From: Betaproteobacteria bacterium
GTDB lineage: Bacteria > Pseudomonadota > Gammaproteobacteria > Burkholderiales > Burkholderiaceae_F
Length of the DNA: 46,323 nucleotides
Reading direction: 5' to 3'
Assembly: GCA_005882215.1 (NCBI GenBank)
Contig: VBCK01000121.1
Location: 1 to 46,323 of the forward strand
Made by a program: the position numbers and the translations under genes. Positions 1 through 6,588 of this stretch are shown here, piece by piece. The notes beneath the pieces are model-generated. The model was not told the origin of the DNA, made no database searches, and was given only the letters and a program-made list of their open reading frames with translations. Each line of letters begins with the position of its first letter. Position 1 is the stretch's first letter.

Positions 1-431
1 AGGCAATAGACGCCATTGTCGTTCGCGGCCTGTCGGTGCAGATCGGGCCGACCGAGCCTTCTTGCCCATTCGAGCGCAGGTCGCGCGAAATGCGCCGCCC
101 GGGCCGGGGAGCTGCAGCCGAAAAGAATCCGGGCCACCGTGAGGAGGCCCTCGACCTGCAGGACCCGCTGCTCAGCCTTGGGGAAATCGCGAAACAGCCG
201 CCCATAGTGCTCGGCCACTTCGGCAGTCGAACCATCCAGGGACTTGGACTGCAGCGTAAGCAGGGACGCGACCAGGGTACGCAAAGCCGCCTCACGTGTT
301 TGTGAATCCGACTCACCCAGAGCCGCGAGGACTTCGTCCGCTCTTCCCCTCAAAAAGTCCGCGGGATGCAGGTACGATCGTGCCGGTCGGGTGGGACCGG
401 TACGCCCATCATCCGATGCTTGCGCAACCAT
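1..431 (-). CDS. TPR-like helical protein, N-terminal part (runs off left edge)
   Basis: An open frame begins at ATG 429-431 on the minus strand and stays open to base 1, so about 143 residues are visible and the C-terminus is missing. The sequence is rich in Ala and Leu and looks all-helical. Near the edge it contains ALEWARRLGRPDL, four residues later AANDNGVY. That spacing matches the end of one TPR helix pair and the start of the next (A-rich helix B, then N-x-G-x-Y in helix A). The first 25 or so residues are Arg/Gly/Pro-rich and may not be translated. TTG 351-353 is another possible start and would leave about 110 bases of intergenic space. No catalytic domain is visible. In betaproteobacteria such N-termini often precede GGDEF or helix-turn-helix domains, but that is inference. 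It is divergent from the small peptide gene at 464. Confidence 0.6.
   Translation of the reverse strand, partial: MVAQASDDGRTGPTRPARSYLHPADFLRGRADEVLAALGESDSQTREAALRTLVASLLTLQSKSLDGSTAEVAEHYGRLFRDFPKAEQRVLQVEGLLTVARILFGCSSPARAAHFARPALEWARRLGRPDLHRQAANDNGVYC
383..400. promoter_or_regulatory. Inverted repeat between the TPR-like gene and the peptide gene
   Basis: CCGGTC-N6-GACCGG is a perfect 6-bp inverted repeat, extendable by two bases per arm with one mismatch. It lies 64 bases upstream of the peptide ATG and inside the least protein-like part of the divergent TPR-like frame. Its size and spacing suit a dimeric regulator. No clear -10 or -35 hexamers were seen around it. The operator role is inference. 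Confidence 0.3.
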
Positions 432-463
432 GTGCCGAAAGCGCCTTGTCCAGGAGAGAGACG

Positions 464-613
464 ATGAACGTTGAAACCCTTGCGATCGAAAGCGAAGAGC
501 TCCTCACAGCGCACCAGGCTGATTCCGCGTCGGAGCAGACGCCCGAGATCACGACCCTGGCGCTGGAGAGCTTCAAGTTCGTCGGAGGCGGCTCCGTGGT
601 CCTGCTCGGATAA
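464..613 (+). CDS. 49-residue peptide with double-glycine-type leader, putative secreted peptide precursor
   Basis: ATG 464 follows a strong Shine-Dalgarno AGGAG (452-456) at 7-base spacing, and the frame ends at TAA 611-613. The peptide is acidic (eight Asp/Glu, one Lys, no Cys) and ends in FKFVGGGSVVLLG. With Gly42-Gly43 as the processing site, residues -4 Val40, -7 Phe37, -12 Leu32 and -15 Ile29 are all hydrophobic and Glu35 sits at -9. This is the pattern of leaders cut by C39-peptidase ABC exporters. The core left over would be only SVVLLG, far shorter than a bacteriocin and closer to a signalling peptide. No exporter or modifying enzyme is in the window. A hairpin follows the stop directly, so the gene seems to be transcribed alone. 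It could also be an uncharacterised RiPP precursor. Translation is well supported; function is inferred. Confidence 0.62.
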   Translation: MNVETLAIESEELLTAHQADSASEQTPEITTLALESFKFVGGGSVVLLG

Positions 614-632
614 CGACCGATCCGGTCGGTCG
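614..632 (+). terminator. Hairpin directly after the peptide gene
   Basis: A perfect 7-bp stem, CGACCGA (614-620) with TCGGTCG (626-632), has a 5-base loop and begins at the base after the peptide stop codon. There is no T-run, so it may act as a weak terminator or an RNA 3'-end stabiliser. The remaining bases up to 795, before the stop of the convergent aminopeptidase gene, hold nothing recognisable. Confidence 0.4.
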
Positions 633-795
633 GCGGTTCACCACCCGCCGATCCGTAGTGTCTCAAGTTCCGCGAGCGGAGAGTTCCCCGCTCATGCGGT
701 AGGTGGTGCCCTATGCTCCCTCGCGCTGTGATTCTGAGTGGCGCGTCGACTTGTCCAGGGCAGGCCCGGCGAGCCGACTGCGCGCTGGCGGTCTA

Positions 796-2613
796 TCAGA
801 TCGGCCGGGTGCTGGCTTCGAGCCAGTTGGCGGCGGCCCCCGCCACATGCGGGGCCAGCCGCGCGCGCACGGTCGCGTGGTAGCGGTTCAGCCAGTCCAC
901 TTCGGCCGGGTTCAGCAGATCGCGCTCGATGCAGCGCGAATCGATCGGGCACAGCGTCAGCGTCTCGAAGTCCAGGAAGGTGCCGAACTCGGTGGTCTGC
1001 GCCGGCACCGTCAGCAACAGATTCTCGATCCGCACGCCCCAGCGGCCGGGCCGGTAGATGCCCGGCTCGTTCGAGGTGATCATGCCGGGCTCCATCGCCG
1101 TGTGCGGCTCGGCCAGCAGGTACGGGGTGATGCCGTGCGGACCCTCGTGCACGTTCAGGAAGAACCCGACCCCGTGTCCGGTGCCGTGACCGTATTCGAC
1201 GCCGCTCGCCCAGATCGGCGCGCGCGCCAGGCTGTCGAGCATGGGCGAGCGCGTGCCGCGCGGAAAGCGCGCCTGTGACAGCGCGATCATTCCCTTCAGC
1301 ACGCGCGTGAAGTCCTGGCGCTGCTCGACGCTGGTGGCGCCGACCGCGATCACCCGGGTGATGTCGGTGGTGCCGCTCTGGTACTGGCCGCCGGAGTCGA
1401 TCAGCAGCAGGCCGTTGCCGGCTTGCCGCCCATCGCAGATCACCGCGTGCGATGCGCTGGTGGCACGGTAATGGGGCATGGCGCCGTTCGCATTGAAGCC
1501 GGCGATCGTCGCGAAGCTGGGCGAGAAGTAGTCATCGCGCGCGGCGCGCGCCTGCGTGATGCGCTCGTCGATCGTCAGTTCGGTGATCTTTTCGCGCCGG
1601 GCCACGGCCTGCTCGAACCATGCGAAGAACTCCGCGAGCGCCGCGCCGTCCTGCTCCATCGTGGTGCGGATCAGCCCGACTTCGGCGTCGTTCTTCACCG
1701 CCTTGGCGAGCGTGCTCGGGTTGATCTGCTCGATCCGGCGCACCGCCGCCGGCAGGGACTGCAGGACGCCGGCGGTGACGCGCCGCGGGTCGACCAGGAT
1801 CACACTGCCCGGCGGCAGCTGCGACAGTTGCGCCGCGAGCTGATCGTAGCCGGCCAGCCGCACGCCATCGGCGGCCAGACGGGCGCGCAAAGGCGGCGGC
1901 ACCTTCTGATCGAGGACGAACAGCGTTGCGCCCTCCGGTGCGACCAGCAGATGCGCCAGGAAGACCGGGTTGAACGAAACGTCCGACCCCCTGACGTTCA
2001 GCACCCACGCGATGTCGTCCAGCGACGAGATCAGGTGCCAGCCCGCCCCCGCCCGTTGCATCGCCTCGCGCAGCGCCTTCAGCTTGGCCAAACGCGCCAC
2101 CGGCGCGAAGCGCTGCTGCTGTTCGAACACCGGCGCGAGCGGCAGTCCGGGCCGGTCCGGCCACACCTCGTCCAGCAGGTCCAGGTCCAGCCGCAACGAG
2201 GCGCCGCATCCGGCGAGCGCGTCCTGCAGCGCCCGCACGGTGGCCAGGCCCAGAACCCGTCCGTCGGCGCCGACCGTGTCGCCCTGGCCGCAGTTGGCGG
2301 CGAGCCAGTCGATGAATGCCACGCCGGCGTTGGAGCTGACTTTCATCGGCGCGATCCCGGTTCCGTCCAGCTCGGCCTCGGCCTGCAGCCAGTAACGGCT
2401 GTCGACCCAGACGCCGGCGAAGCGCGCCGTCACCACCAGTGTTCCGACCGAACCGGTGAAGCCCGACATCCACTGCCGGCCCTGCCAGCGTTCGGGAAGG
2501 TATTCCGACAGATGCGGATCCGAGGAGGGCACGATCCAGGCCGACAGGCCGTGGCGCTGCATCGATGCCCGCAACGACGCGATCCGGCTTGCGGTGCTGA
2601 CCGACGGGTTCAT
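796..2613 (-). CDS. pepP: Xaa-Pro aminopeptidase (aminopeptidase P, M24B family)
   Basis: A 605-residue cytoplasmic metallopeptidase that removes an N-terminal residue preceding proline. The length and layout match the long, eukaryote-like form (XPNPEP1 type): two creatinase-like N-terminal domains, then a C-terminal pita-bread catalytic domain. The five dinuclear-metal ligands are present: Asp406 and Asp417 in IDSGGQYQSGTTDITR, His480 in GTGHGVGF, Glu516 in TSNEPGIY and Glu530 in RIENLL. The ATG overlaps the glnS stop (ATGA), so it is probably translated by coupling to glnS. The symbol is given by family; the E. coli pepP product is a shorter relative. Confidence 0.9.
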   Translation of the reverse strand: MNPSVSTASRIASLRASMQRHGLSAWIVPSSDPHLSEYLPERWQGRQWMSGFTGSVGTLVVTARFAGVWVDSRYWLQAEAELDGTGIAPMKVSSNAGVAFIDWLAANCGQGDTVGADGRVLGLATVRALQDALAGCGASLRLDLDLLDEVWPDRPGLPLAPVFEQQQRFAPVARLAKLKALREAMQRAGAGWHLISSLDDIAWVLNVRGSDVSFNPVFLAHLLVAPEGATLFVLDQKVPPPLRARLAADGVRLAGYDQLAAQLSQLPPGSVILVDPRRVTAGVLQSLPAAVRRIEQINPSTLAKAVKNDAEVGLIRTTMEQDGAALAEFFAWFEQAVARREKITELTIDERITQARAARDDYFSPSFATIAGFNANGAMPHYRATSASHAVICDGRQAGNGLLLIDSGGQYQSGTTDITRVIAVGATSVEQRQDFTRVLKGMIALSQARFPRGTRSPMLDSLARAPIWASGVEYGHGTGHGVGFFLNVHEGPHGITPYLLAEPHTAMEPGMITSNEPGIYRPGRWGVRIENLLLTVPAQTTEFGTFLDFETLTLCPIDSRCIERDLLNPAEVDWLNRYHATVRARLAPHVAGAAANWLEASTRPI

Positions 2614-4649
2614 TTGGAACGCGAGTCGCGCAGCGTCACGACGCGATTGAACACGAGGCGCCCCGGCGCATGGTCGCGCAGGTCCGCGACGAAGTAACCG
2701 TGCCGCTCGAACTGGAAGCGGTCCTCCGGCTGGGCCACGGCAAGGCCCGGCTCCACGAAGGCCGCCATCACTCGCCGGCTCTGCGGGTTGATCGATTCGC
2801 GGAAGTCCCGCCCACCGGCATCCGGCTGCGGGTCGGTGAACAGCTGTTCGTACAGCCGCACCTCGGCGCTCAGGCAGCCGTCCGTGGGCAACCAGTGGAT
2901 CGCGCCCTTGACCTTGACGCGGTTGGCGCCGTCGGTACCGCTGCGCGTATCGGGCAGGTATTCGGCCAGCACGGCGGTGACGCGGCCCGCAGCGTCCCGT
3001 TCAACGCCGGTGCACCGAATCACGTATGCGTAGCGCAGCCGCACCAGGTTTCCCGGGTAGAGGCGGAAGTAATCCGGGGCGGGACGCTCCATGAAATCCT
3101 CGCGCTCGATCCACAGCTCGCGCGTCAGGTCGATGGTCCGCGTTCCGAGCTCGGGCTGGTGAGGGTGCACCGGCGCCAGGCAAGCCTCGCGCTGGCCGGC
3201 CGGGAAGTTGGTGATGATCAGCCGCAACGGCTCGAGCACCGCGACCGCGCGCGGCGCGGAAGGATCCAGGTCGTCGCGCAGCGCCTGCTCGAGCACCGAA
3301 TAGTCGATCCACGATTCGGATTTGCTCACGCCGATGCGGTCCGAAAACAGCTGCAGGGCGCGCGGCGTGTAGCCGCGCCGGCGCAGTCCCACGATGGTCG
3401 GCATCCGCGGATCGTCCCAGCCTTCGACGAGCCGCTCCTCGACCAGCTGGATCAGCTTGCGCTTGCTCATCACCACGTAACTCAGGTTCAGGCGCGAAAA
3501 CTCGTACTGGTGCGGCAGGTCGAACGGGTCGGGGCGAAGCTCCTCGAGCGCGCCCGCCAGCAGCGGCGCGAACTGCTCGGGCTTGCCCAGCAGCAGCCGG
3601 TAGAAAGCGTCCAGATCCCGCATCACGGCGCCGCGGTCGTGCTCCCACCGGTCGAACATCGTGCGCAGGCTCGCTTCGGCGGCGCTGGCGTACAGCTTGT
3701 GGCCGAAGTTGTGGCAATGCAGTGCAAACTCCCGCGCCACCTCCAGTCCCTGCTCGCGCAGCGACTGCACCAGCTCCAGCGCGGCGCGCCACTGAGGCTC
3801 GCGCAGCGTCGGCACCAGCCGCTCGACGCACCAGTCGTACAGTGGCCGGTGGTCCTCGAATTCCAGCGTGCAGAGGCTGTGGGTGATGCACTCCAGCGCG
3901 TCGGAGATCGAGTGGGTGTAGTCGTACATCGGATAGATGCACCAGCGGTCCCCGGTCCGATGGTGGTGCGCGAAGCGGATCCGGTACAGCGTCGGGTCGC
4001 GCATATTGATGTTGGGCGAAGCCATGTCGATCCGGGCCCGCAGCACCATCGACCCCTCGCCGTGGCGGCCCTCGCGCATCTGGCGGAACCGCGCCATGCT
4101 CTCGTCGGCGGGGCGCCCGCGAAACGGGGAATCGCGCCCGGCCTCGGTCAGCGTTCCGCGCGACTCGCGCATCTGGTCGGCGCTCTGCTCGTCCACGTAC
4201 GCGTGTCCGGTGCGGATCAGGAATTCGGCGTACTCGTACAGCTGATCGAAATAGTCCGACGCGTAGTACAGGTTGCTGTGCGCGCCCTCGGTCCAGTCGA
4301 AGCCGACCCAGTGCACCGCGTCCAGTATCGAATCGACGTATTCCTGCTCCTCCTTTTCCGGATTGGTGTCGTCGAAGCGCATGTGGCAGCGCCCACGGTA
4401 GTCGCGCGCAAGACCGAAATTCAGGCAGATCGATTTGGCGTGCCCGACGTGCAGATAGCCGTTCGGTTCAGGGGGAAAGCGGGTGCGTATCCGTGCCGGG
4501 TCCGGCTCGCCCTGCCACTGGAAGGTTCCATCGCCGGGACGTCCGTTCCAGCGGCGACGCGCGAATCGGCCCGAGGCCAGGTCCGCGTCGACGATATTGC
4601 GGATGAAATTGGCCGCTGCCGCAGGCCGCGCGGTGTCGCGTCGATTCAT
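2610..4649 (-). CDS. glnS: Glutamine--tRNA ligase
   Basis: A class I aminoacyl-tRNA synthetase charging tRNA-Gln with glutamine. The HIGH signature appears as HVGH at residues 67-70 within PPEPNGYLHVGH, and the KMSKS loop as MSKRK from residue 394. C-terminal beta-barrel anticodon-binding domains follow. The frame is open to an upstream ATG at 4700, but ATG 4649 gives an N-terminus running directly into the family's ANFIRNIVDADLASG helix, so 4649 is preferred (679 residues). The gene lies 66 bases downstream of the DUF1499 gene and overlaps pepP by four bases. Having GlnRS means this organism charges tRNA-Gln directly. Confidence 0.95.
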   Translation of the reverse strand: MNRRDTARPAAAANFIRNIVDADLASGRFARRRWNGRPGDGTFQWQGEPDPARIRTRFPPEPNGYLHVGHAKSICLNFGLARDYRGRCHMRFDDTNPEKEEQEYVDSILDAVHWVGFDWTEGAHSNLYYASDYFDQLYEYAEFLIRTGHAYVDEQSADQMRESRGTLTEAGRDSPFRGRPADESMARFRQMREGRHGEGSMVLRARIDMASPNINMRDPTLYRIRFAHHHRTGDRWCIYPMYDYTHSISDALECITHSLCTLEFEDHRPLYDWCVERLVPTLREPQWRAALELVQSLREQGLEVAREFALHCHNFGHKLYASAAEASLRTMFDRWEHDRGAVMRDLDAFYRLLLGKPEQFAPLLAGALEELRPDPFDLPHQYEFSRLNLSYVVMSKRKLIQLVEERLVEGWDDPRMPTIVGLRRRGYTPRALQLFSDRIGVSKSESWIDYSVLEQALRDDLDPSAPRAVAVLEPLRLIITNFPAGQREACLAPVHPHQPELGTRTIDLTRELWIEREDFMERPAPDYFRLYPGNLVRLRYAYVIRCTGVERDAAGRVTAVLAEYLPDTRSGTDGANRVKVKGAIHWLPTDGCLSAEVRLYEQLFTDPQPDAGGRDFRESINPQSRRVMAAFVEPGLAVAQPEDRFQFERHGYFVADLRDHAPGRLVFNRVVTLRDSRSK

Positions 4650-4715
4650 GGGTGAGGCTGCAAGTCCGCTGGGTGGCCGAGCGCAGAGGCGCAGCGGCAA
4701 TGGGCATTCTAGCGT

Positions 4716-5204
4716 TCAACGCGCATCGAAGCGGGCGCGGATTGCCTCGATACGGGCCCGGTTCACTCCGAAGTCCTCGCTGCCCAGCCGCGAGGCCGAG
4801 CGCACATCGATTCTCTGAGAGCTGGCCAGGATCGCGAACTCCACGTCGTCGACGAACCTCAGCCAGCGCGTCGTGAACTCGGCCACCAGGTAATCGGGCC
4901 GGGCTTCGATGATCCGGGCGCCGCGCATCGAGGCGACGATGCTGCTCAGCCGCTGCATCGCGTCGGCGGCGCTGCCCTCGAAAGCGAGCGGCTCGATGCG
5001 TGCATAGTCGGCGCCCGCGCCGGTGTACATCCACGCCTGGCTGCTGACGCTGTTGCGGGTGGCCGAAGGCGCCTTCAGACGGCCATTGTGCACGCCCAGG
5101 TCGGTCGGCCGTTGTCCCTGCAGCCCTCCGGCCCAGCCGATTCCCAGCACCGTCAACGCACCGAGCACCACCATCAAACCGACCACGCCGATCCACGGGC
5201 TCAT
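4716..5204 (-). CDS. DUF1499 domain protein, membrane anchored
   Basis: A 162-residue protein with one N-terminal transmembrane segment (about residues 4-26, VVGLMVVLGALTVLGIGW), then a periplasmic-looking domain. The domain features LGVHNGRLKAPSATRNSVSSQ and a closing FVDDVEFAI...DVRSASRLGSEDFGVNRARIE, the hallmark of DUF1499. Its function is unknown. The start is 33 bases after the TIGR04282-type transferase gene on the same strand, so it probably belongs to the same transcript. Confidence 0.8.
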   Translation of the reverse strand: MSPWIGVVGLMVVLGALTVLGIGWAGGLQGQRPTDLGVHNGRLKAPSATRNSVSSQAWMYTGAGADYARIEPLAFEGSAADAMQRLSSIVASMRGARIIEARPDYLVAEFTTRWLRFVDDVEFAILASSQRIDVRSASRLGSEDFGVNRARIEAIRARFDAR

Positions 5205-5237
5205 GCCCGGATTGTCCCACCCCGCGTGGCGCGATGC

Positions 5238-5870
5238 TCAGGCGTCGATCCAACCCTGCTCGCGTGCGCGTTGCAGGTCCGCGGCGCTGTCCAGATCGGG
5301 CAGCGGCCGCAGCAAGTGCACCGACAGGCCGAGCGAGGCGGCCCGCTGCAGCGTCTGCTCGGTCACGCGCGGGCCGCCCCACTCGATCGCGTCGAACAGT
5401 TGCGGTTGCGGGCACCTCAGAGCCACCAGTACATAGCCGCCGTCGTGCGCCGGCTGCAGCACCGCGTCATGCGAGTCCAGCGCATCGGCCGCCTGTTCCA
5501 GGTCCTGGACTGTCTGCGCCGGGCAATCGGACCCGACCAGAACGCAGCGCGCGGCCCGATCCTCCGCGGCCAGCGCGTGGGCGAAGGCATGGATCATCCG
5601 GCGGCCCAGGTCGGCTCCGCGCTGCTCGAACAGCGGGACGCGGAAGCGCCGGGCGCACGCCCGCACGAAGGCGTGACCCGGATCGCCGGCGATCCACAGC
5701 TGGACCCGGGCCGCGCGCGCCGCGCATGCGCGGCGCAGCGTGCCCAGGACGAGGCGCCGATGAAGCTCGGTCGCCTGCTGCGCTCCGAGCGCCGGGATCA
5801 GACGCGTCTTGACTTCGCCTGCGACCGGCGCACGCGCGAACACCAGCAGGGGCCAGGGCTCAGCGGGCAT
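5238..5870 (-). CDS. TIGR04282-type glycosyltransferase (DUF2064)
   Basis: A nucleotidyl/glycosyltransferase-like fold of about 210 residues. Family features are LLVFARAPVAGEVKTRL near the N-terminus, VGSDCPA (the acidic nucleotide/metal region), AHDGGYVLVAL, and a closing PDLDSAADLQ. TIGR04282 proteins were named from arsenosugar biosynthesis clusters and usually sit next to TIGR04283 transferases, as here. The substrate is not proven. ATG 5870 overlaps the end of the upstream transferase gene by 11 bases; an ATG at 5906 would lengthen the overlap and add a non-conserved tail. Confidence 0.88.
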   Translation of the reverse strand: MPAEPWPLLVFARAPVAGEVKTRLIPALGAQQATELHRRLVLGTLRRACAARAARVQLWIAGDPGHAFVRACARRFRVPLFEQRGADLGRRMIHAFAHALAAEDRAARCVLVGSDCPAQTVQDLEQAADALDSHDAVLQPAHDGGYVLVALRCPQPQLFDAIEWGGPRVTEQTLQRAASLGLSVHLLRPLPDLDSAADLQRAREQGWIDA

Positions 5871-6552
5871 TGCGATAGCGTTGCGCCAGTTGCTGCGGAT
5901 CGGCACCCATGAAATAGGCCAGCCTGAGCCACCACATCTGAAGGACCGTGCGGGCCAGGCCCGCCTGCTCCCAGCGACGAGCCGAAACGACCACCGGCGG
6001 GCTCAGCGCAACCGGCGCCGACAGCCTTCGCGCGCGCCGGCAGAATTCGACGTCCTCCATCAGCGCGATCGGGGCGAAACCTTCCATCGCCAGGAACGCT
6101 CCCTGCTCGACGAAGATCGCCTGGTCGCCGGTGCAGATTCCGGTTGCGCGCGAGCGCAGATTCATCAGCGATCCGATCAGCGGCAGGCCGAACGAACGGC
6201 CCTGCAGCTTCACGTCGAACCGGCCCCAGCACGCGCGGCGGTTGCCCAGGGCGCGGAAGATCAGCCGGTCGGCCTCGCGCGGGAGCCGCACGTCCGCATG
6301 CAGGAACAGCAGCACGTCGGCGCTACGGGCCTGCTCGCAGCGCGCTCCCGCGTTCATCTGGAGAGCGCGGCCGCGGGGCGCCGCGATCACCCGATCGCAC
6401 AGGGGAGCAGCCAGCCGGACCGTGGCATCGCCGCTTCCGCCGTCGACGACGATCACCTTCGCCCCCCGCTGGCGCAGATCGGCCAGTGCGGCCAGGCACG
6501 ATTCGATCTGCTCCGCCTCGTCCAGAACCGGAACGATGACCGCCAGTCTCAT
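5860..6552 (-). CDS. TIGR04283-type family 2 glycosyltransferase
   Basis: A 230-residue GT-A transferase. The N-terminal VIVPVLDEAEQIE and VDGGSGDAT bind the nucleotide-sugar, and FLHADVRLP carries the DxD-like metal site. The GDQAIFVEQGAF...PIALMEDVEFCRRAR segment is characteristic of the TIGR04283 branch. The C-terminus has an amphipathic helix (MWWLRLAYFMGADP) that may touch the membrane. It is paired with the downstream TIGR04282 gene by an 11-base overlap, so the two very likely act together on one sugar-containing product. No arsenic-methylation or radical-SAM arsenosugar gene is in the window, so an arsenosugar role is not supported here. Confidence 0.9.
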   Translation of the reverse strand: MRLAVIVPVLDEAEQIESCLAALADLRQRGAKVIVVDGGSGDATVRLAAPLCDRVIAAPRGRALQMNAGARCEQARSADVLLFLHADVRLPREADRLIFRALGNRRACWGRFDVKLQGRSFGLPLIGSLMNLRSRATGICTGDQAIFVEQGAFLAMEGFAPIALMEDVEFCRRARRLSAPVALSPPVVVSARRWEQAGLARTVLQMWWLRLAYFMGADPQQLAQRYRNAR

Positions 6553-6555
6553 TAA

Positions 6556-6570
6556 GCCGGGGGTGAGGGT
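6556..6570 (+). repeat. Copy of dispersed GGGGGTGAGGGT element (partial)
   Basis: GCCGGGGGTGAGGGT lies in the 36-base gap between the TVP38 fusion gene and the glycosyltransferase gene. It is identical over 15 bases to 39564-39578 and shares its 12-base core with copies at 20813, 28364 and (reversed) 37647. No hairpin arm accompanies this copy. Confidence 0.6.
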
Positions 6571-6588
6571 GCGCGCATCGGGCCGATC

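Noticed and set aside
2670-4655. 661-codon plus-strand open frame opposite glnS
   Set aside because: It mirrors glnS in a GC-rich genome, is rich in Arg, Val, Gln and His as antisense frames are, and has no recognisable domain.
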